A stretch of 64,000 nucleotides of DNA from Natronobacterium gregoryi SP2 (GTDB lineage: Archaea > Halobacteriota > Halobacteria > Halobacteriales > Natrialbaceae): NCBI RefSeq assembly GCF_000230715.2, contig NC_019792.1:2790001-2854000 (forward strand). The letters run 5' to 3'. This document shows, in pieces, positions 26,272-34,103 of the stretch (the stretch's first letter is position 1; each line of letters begins with the position of its first letter). The translations under genes and the position numbers were made by a program. The notes under the pieces were generated by a model that was not told the DNA's origin, did not search any database, and saw nothing but the letters and a program-made list of their open reading frames with translations.

Positions 26272-27444
26272 ATGTACGACGAACGGAGTGATCGATCCGA
26301 TCGACGTTTCACGGCGCTTCGGGATCGGATCGAAACGGGGATGGATCGCCGCGAGTTCCTTCGAACCCTCGCCGGTGGTGGGTACGCCCTTGGATTGGCC
26401 CACTATCTCGGCGTCGAGGACTTCCTCGGAGCCAGCGACGACGAAATCCCCGCCGTCACCGCATTGGTCCGGTCCGATCCGACCGACCCGTTCTCGCTCG
26501 AGGAGCGAGTGCGATACGTCCCGGCAGACTGGTACGCAGCAGTCGAGAAGGCTTTCGAACTGAACGAGTTGCTGGCACAGTACGGGTTCACCGGCTACCT
26601 CGGTAGCGCAGTCGTTCCAGGAGCGTACGACAGCGGGACCGCATCGGTCTCGATCGGCGTCTCGAGCGAGGCGTCGACGCTCCCCGAGGCAGTCAGAGAG
26701 TTCGCCGACGGCATCTCGATTAGCACGGAGACGATACTCGAGGTCGAGGGTGTCGACGAGGAGTTCGAGTTCGCCGAGCCACGGGTCCTCGAGTCGCTTT
26801 CGGGACGGCAGGCTCCGAGTGGCGTCGCCTGCGAGACGCCCTCGAGTCTGGCGACGCTCGGTCCGGCGATGTACGATCCCGAGACGGAGCGGTCGTTTTT
26901 CACCACTGCAGAACACGCGTTCGAGGGGGTTACGGACCCGATCGGTGAAACGCTGTCGCTCCCGCTTCGGGCGGACACGCAAGCAGATCTCGGGGTCGTC
27001 GACCGGGCCCATCCGGTCGCGGACGTCGCTGCCGTCTCCCCGAACCCATCAGTCGTCCCGTCGAACTGGATCGACGCACCAGAGCCGGTCCGAGTGCGCG
27101 GACAGCTCACCCGGTTCGGGCTCGCAGACCTCGTCGCCCGTGGGGAACAACTCGAGAAGGTCGGCGCGTTGACCGGCCACACGAGCGGTCGGGTGCAAGG
27201 CGTCGACGCTGTCACCTGTTTTACCGACGACGTCTGTCGACGCGGCCAGATCCGCTGGGGCGGCGAGATGGACCTGACCGACGGCGACAGCGGCTCGGTG
27301 AGTTACTACCCCGATCCGGAAGGCGAGGACGAGGACGTCCTCGTCGCGGGATTCAACAACGCCCGGACGTGGTGGCCGGGGCAAAGTTACGTTTGGGGAG
27401 TCAGCGCCTACCACCTGACGGCAGCACACGGCTATCACTTCTGA
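26272..27444 (+). CDS. Tat-type trypsin-like (S1 fold) serine protease
   Basis: Protein of 390 residues with a twin-arginine-like leader near residues 25-45 (DRREFLRTLAGGGYALGLAHYL), so export by the Tat route is likely. The C-terminal half has an S1-peptidase layout: His215 in TTAEHAF, Asp251 in VADVAAV, and Ser340 in DGDSGSVSY, in the correct order. The S1 hallmarks TAxH and GDSG are both present, though the segment around the histidine is not TAAHC. Residues 60-190 form a separate, uncharacterised N-terminal domain. A small membrane protein follows four bases after the stop. Confidence 0.72.
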   Translation: MYDERSDRSDRRFTALRDRIETGMDRREFLRTLAGGGYALGLAHYLGVEDFLGASDDEIPAVTALVRSDPTDPFSLEERVRYVPADWYAAVEKAFELNELLAQYGFTGYLGSAVVPGAYDSGTASVSIGVSSEASTLPEAVREFADGISISTETILEVEGVDEEFEFAEPRVLESLSGRQAPSGVACETPSSLATLGPAMYDPETERSFFTTAEHAFEGVTDPIGETLSLPLRADTQADLGVVDRAHPVADVAAVSPNPSVVPSNWIDAPEPVRVRGQLTRFGLADLVARGEQLEKVGALTGHTSGRVQGVDAVTCFTDDVCRRGQIRWGGEMDLTDGDSGSVSYYPDPEGEDEDVLVAGFNNARTWWPGQSYVWGVSAYHLTAAHGYHF

Positions 27445-27448
27445 ACGT

Positions 27449-27691
27449 ATGACCGACGACGAACGAGCGCGACGAGGTCGGGTCGGTTCCGTCACCAGCG
27501 CCGGTGTTCGCGTTCTCACGGATCTGCTTATTCTGACGCTGTGGGTCGTGTTTCTCGCGCTCTTTTTCCTCGCTTTCGCCTGGCCCAGGTGGGCCTTCTA
27601 CGCGTTACTCCTCGGTGGGGTCGGCGTCTACGTCTCTCTTACCGCGGGCTGGTGGCAGGCAACGGCCGCAGGGAAAGCGGCGAGCGAGTAA
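27449..27691 (+). CDS. Small two-helix membrane protein
   Basis: 80-residue protein with an arginine-rich N terminus and two membrane helices (about 22-45 and 48-66), ending AAGKAASE. The start is four bases after the protease stop, so the two form an operon. Close coupling to an exported protease suggests a helper or anchor role, but nothing in the sequence proves it. Confidence 0.72.
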   Translation: MTDDERARRGRVGSVTSAGVRVLTDLLILTLWVVFLALFFLAFAWPRWAFYALLLGGVGVYVSLTAGWWQATAAGKAASE

Positions 27692-27695
27692 ACTA

Positions 27696-27745
27696 CTCCA
27701 CCCTACTCCTTCGGCGCATACGCGCCTCAGTCCTTGAGGGTGGGG
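27696..27745 (-). repeat. Right-end hairpin of an IS200/IS605-type remnant
   Basis: CCACCCT (27698-27704) pairs with AGGGTGG (27737-27743), and inside it GGCGCATACGCGCC forms a second stem. This folded structure directly behind a tnpB end is the usual right end of haloarchaeal IS200/IS605 (IS1341-type) elements. Confidence 0.6.
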
Positions 27746-27765
27746 CTTTGATGTGGACTCCTGGC

Positions 27766-27942
27766 AATCAGTCACCAGCAATAGGCTGGTAACTCTCGCC
27801 GTTCAACAGCCCACTTGCTCGGAACTCGTAGTCCTCCGAGAGAACGTACTGCTCGTAGGAACTGTCGCGCGGATTCGTGGAGGTCGTCGCGTCGCTCATC
27901 GGGAACGACGAGTTTGACCGGCGCAGTTCGACGCACCTCCAT
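27766..27942 (-). pseudogene. Internally deleted TnpB (IS1341-type) remnant
   Basis: From an ATG at 27942 the minus strand encodes about 28 residues of a normal TnpB N terminus: MEVRRTAPVKLVVPDERRDD then LHESARQFL. It then runs out of sense. In another frame the next 20-30 codons read like a protein end (EQYVLSEDYEFRASGLLN, then ESYQPIAGD and a stop at 27766). More than a thousand bases of tnpB, including all RuvC catalytic residues, are missing, so it cannot make a nuclease. With the right-end hairpin it forms a short relic of an element. Confidence 0.7.
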
Positions 27943-28104
27943 ATTTCAGATTACTACTTGACGGTTGTTATACTCTCGGGAGCCGGGTAGCTACCGTCGT
28001 GCGGTTGCGTCGCCCTCAGTCGGTTTCCTCTCCGACCTACTCGCTCGCTACACTCGCTCCTCGAGGTCGGAGGCTCCACCTCGAATTATGCTGAGTCAGA
28101 ACGG

Positions 28105-29088
28105 CTACCGTTCGTCCGGAAGCCGACTGTACGCGCCGATCAGGGCCCGCTCGAGGTCGAACCCGCTGATCCTCGCTTTCTCGTCGACGATCGAGTCACG
28201 TACCGTCGTCGCCTCGAGTTCGACGTCCGGGAAGATCACGGATCGTTCGACGGCGGCGTCGACGATGGTGGCGTCCGCCATCACGTGGACGTCGTCACCG
28301 ATGTCGCTCTCTCGAATCGTCGCCGACTCGGCGACGGACGAGTCGCCGTCGAGAGACCAGGAGACTGCGTCGAGGTAACTCTCCCTGGTCCCGATGTCGT
28401 ACCATGCGCCCTTGAACGTGTAGGCGTAGGTCGGCTCCCGGTCCTGGAGCCACTGGACGAACCAGCCAGGCTCGTCCGGGTCGTTCCCTTCCTCGAGGTA
28501 GGGACGAAACAGCGACAACGTCTCTCCAGGGAAGGCATAACAGCCGACCGAGACGAGCGAGCTCTCCGGCTCGGTCGGTTTCTCTTCGAAGTCGACGACC
28601 CGTTCGCCGTCCAGATCGACCACGCCGTAGGACGTCGCTTGCTCTCTGGAGCCGACGTCGTAGGCCGCGATCGCCGGCCCTTCTCGTCGGTCGAAGTACT
28701 CGAGGAACTCCTCGAGTGCGAAGTCGAAGCGGTTGTCACCCGCGATCACCAGCAGATCGTCGTCGATCCCTTCGCGGCCGATCAGTTGGGCGAGTGCGCC
28801 GACGACGCCGAGTTTCTCGTCTTCGCGTTCGGTCTCTTCGACGGACAGCCGTGGTTTCTCGTAGGGGCCTTCTTCGAGGTGGGTCTCGAAGTCGGGGGCG
28901 AACCGTTCGTTCGTGCTCACGTAGACCTCGTCGATCCGATCGAGGGCCTCGAGTTCGGCGTAGATTCGATCGACGACGGTCGTCTCCCCGAGCGGGAGGA
29001 ACATTTTGGGACGGTGTCTCGTGATCGGCCACAGGCGAGTCGCGTAGCCGCCGGCCAGAACGACGGCAGTAGTAGTGGTCGTAGTCAT
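28105..29088 (-). CDS. Sugar-phosphate nucleotidyltransferase
   Basis: Transfers a nucleoside monophosphate to a sugar 1-phosphate, giving an NDP-sugar; 327 residues. The nucleotide loop LAGGYATRLWPITRHRPK is at residues 11-28, with the conserved lysine Lys28; VIAGDNRFDF is the metal-binding region and VVDFEEKP the sugar site. The last 85 residues form a left-handed beta-helix-like tail (DSSVAESATIRESDIGDDVHV). The nucleotide and sugar are not fixed by sequence. It lies about 1.3 kb from, and convergent to, nothing but GAPDH upstream; it could supply the NDP-glucose used by the TreT-like enzyme nearby, which is inference. Confidence 0.88.
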   Translation of the reverse strand: MTTTTTTAVVLAGGYATRLWPITRHRPKMFLPLGETTVVDRIYAELEALDRIDEVYVSTNERFAPDFETHLEEGPYEKPRLSVEETEREDEKLGVVGALAQLIGREGIDDDLLVIAGDNRFDFALEEFLEYFDRREGPAIAAYDVGSREQATSYGVVDLDGERVVDFEEKPTEPESSLVSVGCYAFPGETLSLFRPYLEEGNDPDEPGWFVQWLQDREPTYAYTFKGAWYDIGTRESYLDAVSWSLDGDSSVAESATIRESDIGDDVHVMADATIVDAAVERSVIFPDVELEATTVRDSIVDEKARISGFDLERALIGAYSRLPDER

Positions 29089-29184
29089 CGTTGGAGAGAC
29101 TCAGTTCGACTGCCGGGACTGTGCTTTGGGTGCTTCGACACCGCCGAGCGGATTGTCGATGGGTCGAAACGTCGACATGGCCGA

Positions 29185-30261
29185 TCAGTGGACGACGGTC
29201 CGTCCGGCGTCGATTCGTTCGCTTTCGCTCGCGACGTGTTTCGCGAGCTCGATCATCTGGTTCGAGAAGCCGTACTCGTTGTCGTACCAGGCGAGCACTT
29301 TCACGGTGTCGTTGGCCGCGACCATCAGCGACTCGAGGTCGACGTACGAGGCGAACGGCAGCCCGACGATATCCCGCGAGACGATCTCGTCGTCGGTGTA
29401 GCCGAGGACGCCGGCCAGCTCGTCGTCGGCCGCCGCCCGGATCGCGTCGATCACTTCCTCGCGCTCGACGTCGTCCTCGATGTTGACGGTGATGTCGGTG
29501 ATCGAACCGTTCGGAACCGGCACCCGCATCGCCATCCCCTCGAGTTTGCCCTCGAACTCGGGGAGTACCTCGCTGGTCGCGCCAGCCGCGCCGGTCGTCG
29601 TCGGGACGATGTTCTCGGCGGCGGCGCGGCCGCGACGGCGCTTGTCCAGGGGGCCGTCGACAAGTGCTTGACTCCCGGTGTAGGCATGGATGGTCGTCAG
29701 GAGCCCGGAGATCACGTCGAACTCCTCGTCGAGAACCTGTAGGACTGGCGCGACGGAGTTGGTCGTACAGGAGGCGTTCGAGACGACGTCGGCGCTGTCG
29801 TCGTACTCCTCGTGGTTGACGCCGTAAATGAACATCGGGACCGCCGTCTCGCCTTTTGGCGGGGCCGAGATGACGACCTTCTTTGCGCCTGCCTCGAGGT
29901 GTTTTGCGGCCTCGTCGTGAGTCCGAAACAGGCCGGTCGCCTCGAACGCGATGTCGACGTCGAAGTCGTCCCACGGGAGTTCCGACGGGTCGCGTTCGGA
30001 GAGCAACTGAAACTCCTGGTCGCCGACGGAGAGAACGTCGCCACGCCGGGAGATGTCGTCGAGTCGGCCGTGGACCGAGTCGTACTGAAGCAGGTACGCC
30101 ATGTCGTCGTCGTCCATCACGTCGTTGATCGCCACGATATCGACGTCGTCGTGCGTCAGCGACGCCCGGAGGAGACACCGTCCGACGCGTCCGAACCCGT
30201 TCAGACCGATTCGAAGCGTTTCGCTGGCCCCCGAACCGCCGCTGCTGGGATTCAATCTCAT
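29185..30261 (-). CDS. gap: Glyceraldehyde-3-phosphate dehydrogenase, type I (bacterial form)
   Basis: NAD(P)-dependent glycolytic/gluconeogenic dehydrogenase, 358 residues. The Rossmann motif NGFGRVGR lies at residues 21-28, the catalytic cysteine is Cys165 in SNASCTTNSVAP, and its histidine partner is in TTIHAYTG. The bacterial-type enzyme is found in haloarchaea beside the archaeal type II enzyme and is generally taken to have come from bacteria. The N terminus has about 15 extra residues before the first strand. A CAAATTTA box lies 25-32 bases upstream on the minus strand. It is divergent from treT. Confidence 0.95.
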   Translation of the reverse strand: MRLNPSSGGSGASETLRIGLNGFGRVGRCLLRASLTHDDVDIVAINDVMDDDDMAYLLQYDSVHGRLDDISRRGDVLSVGDQEFQLLSERDPSELPWDDFDVDIAFEATGLFRTHDEAAKHLEAGAKKVVISAPPKGETAVPMFIYGVNHEEYDDSADVVSNASCTTNSVAPVLQVLDEEFDVISGLLTTIHAYTGSQALVDGPLDKRRRGRAAAENIVPTTTGAAGATSEVLPEFEGKLEGMAMRVPVPNGSITDITVNIEDDVEREEVIDAIRAAADDELAGVLGYTDDEIVSRDIVGLPFASYVDLESLMVAANDTVKVLAWYDNEYGFSNQMIELAKHVASESERIDAGRTVVH

Positions 30262-30285
30262 ATCCGGAGATCCGCCACCGGCGCG

Positions 30286-30293
30286 TAAATTTG
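30286..30293 (-). promoter_or_regulatory. TATA-like box of gap
   Basis: CAAATTTA on the minus strand is 25-32 bases before the GAPDH start codon. The same 139-base divergent spacer has an inverted pair ATATCCGG (30260-30267) and CCGGATAT (30313-30320), a possible operator for joint control of gap and treT. Confidence 0.45.
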
Positions 30294-30399
30294 TTGCCCC
30301 AGAACGTCAATTATCCGGATATAAACGCCCTCTAACTGCTATTTCCCGAATAAGCCCCAACTGATACGAGCGTCGTCGTCGTCGTGACGAGTACCGACG

Positions 30400-31641
30400 A
30401 TGCATCCGCCCTCGCTCCCGGACCGATCGATCGAGGCATACGCTACCGTGACGGGGACCGACCGCCTCGAGCGACTCCGCGAACTCGCCGAGATACTGTC
30501 GGACGTCCGGATTCTCCACGTCAACTCGACTGCGTCAGGAGGCGGCGTCGCGGAACTGCTCCGCTCGATCGTCCCGGTCTGTAACGACCTCGATGTCGAC
30601 ACCGACTGGCTCGTCATGGACGCCGACGACGACTTCTTCGAAGTCACGAAGGCAGTCCACAACGGGCTTCAGGGGGACAGCGAACCGCTGACCGACGAGA
30701 TGAAAGCAACCTATCGCGAGGTGACTGTGGCCAACGCAACCGAGATAGACGGCGAGTACGACCTCGTGTTGGCTCACGATCCACAGCCGCTGGGCATGCT
30801 TGAGCGACTCGAGGAACGGCTGCCAGACGCACCGATCGTCTGGCGGTGTCACGTCGATCTCACCGACCCGGTCGCGGAGTATCTCGCGTTCGTCTCGGAG
30901 TACACCGATCCGATCGACCACGCGATCGTCAGCCGTTCCGCGTACGCGGCGATCGACGCCCCGGAGACGAGCATCGTCTATCCGTCGATCGATCCGGTGA
31001 CGGCAAAGAACCGATCGCTCGATCGCACGGAGCTGGCGGCCGAACGCGACCACCTGGACCCGCTCTTGTTCGACGCGCCAGTGGTGTCGCAAGTGTCTCG
31101 TTTCGATCCGTGGAAAGACCAGTTCGGCACTCTCGAGGCGTACAGAGCGGCTAAATCAGCGGTTCCGGACCTCCAGCTAGCACTGGCGGGCGGGATGGCC
31201 GGCGACGACCCGGAGGGGCTGGAGCTGTACGAGCAGGTCGCCGACGAAGCGGTCGACGATCCGAACGTCCACGTCCTGACCGATCTCCCGGACATGACGA
31301 TAAACGCCCTCCAGCGGCTGTCGGATGTCGTCGTCCAGAAGTCCCTGCGCGAGGGGTTCGGGCTCGTCGTCTCGGAGGCGCTCTGGAAGCGCACGCCGGT
31401 CGTCGGCTCGACGGTCGGCGGCATTCCGCTCCAGGTCGAGGACGGCCGGAACGGCTACCTCGTCGATCCAGACGACGCCGTCGGTGCCGGCGACCGGATC
31501 GTCGACCTCCTCGAGGACGACGAGCGTCGGCGATCCTTCGGCGACAACGCCCGGGAACACGTCCGGGAACAGTTCTTGTTGCCCCGACAGCTCGTGGACC
31601 TGCTCGAGATTTTCGTCGACGCGCTGGAACTCGATACCTGA
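30400..31641 (+). CDS. treT: Trehalose synthase TreT-like glycosyltransferase (GT4)
   Basis: GT4 glycosyltransferase of 413 residues closely resembling TreT, which joins NDP-glucose and glucose to trehalose. Support: ILHVNSTASGGGVAELLRS (residues 38-56) with the GGG nucleotide/acceptor loop, the DTDWLVMDADDDFFEVTKAV block, and the EX7E motif with Glu318 and Glu326 in REGFGLVVSEALWK. In a halophile trehalose would be an osmolyte or stress protectant; the adjacent universal stress protein fits. The reaction direction is inferred. The start at 30400 matches TreT N termini. Confidence 0.85.
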   Translation: MHPPSLPDRSIEAYATVTGTDRLERLRELAEILSDVRILHVNSTASGGGVAELLRSIVPVCNDLDVDTDWLVMDADDDFFEVTKAVHNGLQGDSEPLTDEMKATYREVTVANATEIDGEYDLVLAHDPQPLGMLERLEERLPDAPIVWRCHVDLTDPVAEYLAFVSEYTDPIDHAIVSRSAYAAIDAPETSIVYPSIDPVTAKNRSLDRTELAAERDHLDPLLFDAPVVSQVSRFDPWKDQFGTLEAYRAAKSAVPDLQLALAGGMAGDDPEGLELYEQVADEAVDDPNVHVLTDLPDMTINALQRLSDVVVQKSLREGFGLVVSEALWKRTPVVGSTVGGIPLQVEDGRNGYLVDPDDAVGAGDRIVDLLEDDERRRSFGDNAREHVREQFLLPRQLVDLLEIFVDALELDT

Positions 31642-31705
31642 CGGCGACGGCGGCCACCCCCACACAGTTATTCATCGAGGCAGTGAAGCAATCCAAGACG
31701 CTCCC

Positions 31706-32599
31706 ATGAGCCGGTTTATCGAAACGATACTGATACCGACCGACGGCAGCGACGGGGCACTCGCAGGGGCCAGACGCGGGATCGCACTCGCGTCGCAAAT
31801 CGACGCGGATGTCCACGTCCTGTCGATCGTCGACTCGCGATTCCAGGCGGCGGACCTCGACGAACTGACCCTCCCGTCGTTCGAAGAGAACGCCGAGAAA
31901 GCTGTCGAGGAAATCGCACGGCTGGCGACGGACCACGACGCGGAGAGAGACGTTACGACCGCGGTCAGGACGGGTACTCCGTTCCAGTCGATACGAGAGT
32001 ACGCCAGTCGACGGGAGGTCGACGTCATCGTCATGGGGACGAAAGGTCGAGCGGAACTCGACAGGGTTCTCCTCGGCGGCGTGACCGAGAACGTCCTCCG
32101 GACGGCACGGACGCCCGTACTCGCGGTTCCACCGAACGCCGACGAGCCCGCGATCGCCGACGTCCCGTTCGATCGACTCCTCTTGCCCACGGACGGCAGC
32201 GACGGTGCGGCGATCGCGACCGAGTGGGGCATCGAACTCGCGAGTCGGCTCGAGTCGTCGATACACGCACTCTACTCGATCGATACGGCCCCGCTCGACG
32301 ACGAGCGGCCGACCGACGACCTCCTCGAGGCCCTCGAGCAAAGGGGCAAAGAGGCACTCGACGCGGTTCGAGGGCGCGGCGAGGACGCTGGAGTGAGTGT
32401 CTCGGGATCGACCGTGACCGGCTCTCCGGTGCGGGAGATCCCTGCCTACGCGACCGAGAACGACGTCGACTTGATCGTCATGGGAACCCACGGCCGGACG
32501 GGGATCGGCCAGTGGTTCCTCGGGAGCGTGACCGAAAACGTCGTTCGCCAGGCAGACGTGCCAGTGTTTTGCGTGCCGGTCAGCGCCGAGCATCCGTGA
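31706..32599 (+). CDS. Tandem-domain universal stress protein
   Basis: Two UspA domains in one 297-residue chain: the first from about 1 to 142 (ILIPTDGSDGALAGA) and the second from about 150 to 294 (LLLPTDGSDGAAIAT). Both end in the ATP-binding signature, GTKGRAELDRVLLGGVTENV and GTHGRTGIGQWFLGSVTENV. It lies 64 bases after the TreT-like gene and on the same strand, so a shared stress role is plausible. The ATG at 31706 is chosen because the domain begins there. Confidence 0.92.
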   Translation: MSRFIETILIPTDGSDGALAGARRGIALASQIDADVHVLSIVDSRFQAADLDELTLPSFEENAEKAVEEIARLATDHDAERDVTTAVRTGTPFQSIREYASRREVDVIVMGTKGRAELDRVLLGGVTENVLRTARTPVLAVPPNADEPAIADVPFDRLLLPTDGSDGAAIATEWGIELASRLESSIHALYSIDTAPLDDERPTDDLLEALEQRGKEALDAVRGRGEDAGVSVSGSTVTGSPVREIPAYATENDVDLIVMGTHGRTGIGQWFLGSVTENVVRQADVPVFCVPVSAEHP

Positions 32600-32625
32600 C
32601 GGCGCTTTCCGACACTGCCACTCTC

Positions 32626-33999
32626 CTATCGGTCACTGGCTACGGCGAGTTCCAGGACAAAACTCGAGGAAGAGACGATGTCCCCGATGCCGACCGTCCC
32701 CGCCGGTTCGTCGACGACGCGGTTCGGACAGGCGGCGACCGTGGGGGTCTCGAGGACGCCGTCATCGGCCATCTCACCGACGTGATCGGCCAGCAGTTCG
32801 ATCGCTTCCCGCCCCTTCATAGAGGGGTCGTACCCCAGGCCGGTCTCGAGGTCTTCGGGTTCAGAGATGTGTCCCAGTGCCGCCTTGGTGGCGGCGTTGA
32901 CGGCGGAAAACTCGAGTCCCCGTCGGAGCGCCTCCGGCGAGTGGTACGACTCCATCACGGCGAGGTGGTACTCCATCGCGTGTAACTGCAGACAGTCGAC
33001 ACTGAGTTCCTCGCGGACCGCCTCGAGCATTCGGTAGTGCTCGAGTATCTCCTCGGGTTCGAACGGCGTCGCCTCCGACGGTGGCTCCTCGACGGCTTCG
33101 ATCCCCGCGTCGTCGTGCAACATCGTCAGCTCGTGGGTGTCTGCGCCGACGACGTTTGCCTCCGGCAGAATCCACTCGTACATGCTCTCCCTGAGATCGT
33201 CGTCGTGGGTGACGGCGTACTCGACGTGGACGTCGACATCGCTTTCCGACCGGAGTCGGCGGATGACCTCGCGTGCGTGTTTGTGAGTCTCCTCGTACCC
33301 CTCTTCGACGTGGTCGGGCGTGAGGTTGTGATACCCTGCGAGGAGGGCTCCGTCGACGACCTCGCCGACCTGGTCGATCGCCTCGTCGAGGTCCCCCGCA
33401 GAGAGGTCGAACTCCGGCGGCCTCGAGGCGGCAATAAACCGGGTGTCTTCCGGCGCAGTCACGCCGAAAAACTCGTCTCCCTCCCTGAACTCGAACACCC
33501 AGTTGATCTTCGTTCGCTCCGTGTTGATGGCCTCGGTGAGGGGGACGTAGCCCACCTCGTCGTCCTCGACGGTCGGGTACTGCACCTCGTCGGGGTGGTC
33601 GAACATCGAGAGCTGTCGCTCCGAAATCAGGTAGGTGTACGTGATCGGTGCCGTCCCCAAGGCGGTGAGCAGGTTCGTCATGATCCCTGCCTGGCCGCCC
33701 ATCTGCTGGCTGTCGGGCTCCAGTTCCGCCTCGAGTGTCGCGGCGAACTCGTCGGCCATCGCAACCTCGTCGCCCCGGCCTGCGGCCATCGTGTGGGCGA
33801 TCGCCGCTGCGAGTTCTCGTTTCGACGCTAGCGGACTCGAGGGCAGGCCGGAACCGGGCTCGGTCGGTCGCTCGAGGAACGACTCGAGTTCCTCGTCGAC
33901 CCGAACGATCGCGTCGACGTTGGCGTTGTACGCGATAAAGACCGGCAACTCCTCGAGCGCGGCGACGTCCGCCTCCAGTTGGGCGTGGGCGTCCTCCAT
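32626..33999 (-). CDS. pfkC: ADP-dependent sugar kinase (phosphofructokinase/glucokinase family)
   Basis: ADP-specific kinase of the PfkC family, 457 residues, normal for the family. The ribokinase-like catalytic motif GIGD falls at residues 437-440 with Asp440 as the base (VDEPAGTVGIGDIVSS). Other conserved pieces are FIAYNANVDAIVRVD and MGGQAGIMTNLL for the sugar site. Whether fructose 6-phosphate or glucose is the substrate cannot be read by eye. The frame extends upstream, but MEDAHAQLEADV at 33999 has a TTAA box 27 bases upstream. It is divergent from ppsA by 104 bases. Confidence 0.88.
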   Translation of the reverse strand: MEDAHAQLEADVAALEELPVFIAYNANVDAIVRVDEELESFLERPTEPGSGLPSSPLASKRELAAAIAHTMAAGRGDEVAMADEFAATLEAELEPDSQQMGGQAGIMTNLLTALGTAPITYTYLISERQLSMFDHPDEVQYPTVEDDEVGYVPLTEAINTERTKINWVFEFREGDEFFGVTAPEDTRFIAASRPPEFDLSAGDLDEAIDQVGEVVDGALLAGYHNLTPDHVEEGYEETHKHAREVIRRLRSESDVDVHVEYAVTHDDDLRESMYEWILPEANVVGADTHELTMLHDDAGIEAVEEPPSEATPFEPEEILEHYRMLEAVREELSVDCLQLHAMEYHLAVMESYHSPEALRRGLEFSAVNAATKAALGHISEPEDLETGLGYDPSMKGREAIELLADHVGEMADDGVLETPTVAACPNRVVDEPAGTVGIGDIVSSSSFVLELAVASDR

Positions 34000-34024
34000 A
34001 GCAGGGCACCCTCCCAGACGCAGG

Positions 34025-34032
34025 GGGTTAAT
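34025..34032 (-). promoter_or_regulatory. TATA-like box of the ADP-dependent kinase gene
   Basis: ATTAACCC on the minus strand is 26-33 bases before the start at 33999, supporting that start and a leaderless transcript. Confidence 0.5.
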
Positions 34033-34067
34033 CCTGGGGTGGCTGTGCCGTCCGTCGCCACCTGCGA

Positions 34068-34075
34068 ACTTATTG
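34068..34075 (+). promoter_or_regulatory. TATA-like box of ppsA
   Basis: ACTTATTG is 29-36 bases before the ATG at 34104. The two divergent promoters share a spacer of about 100 bases, so one regulator could switch between sugar breakdown and gluconeogenesis. Confidence 0.45.
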
Positions 34076-34103
34076 TCGTCCACGTGGTCCGAGTGACAGG
34101 CCG

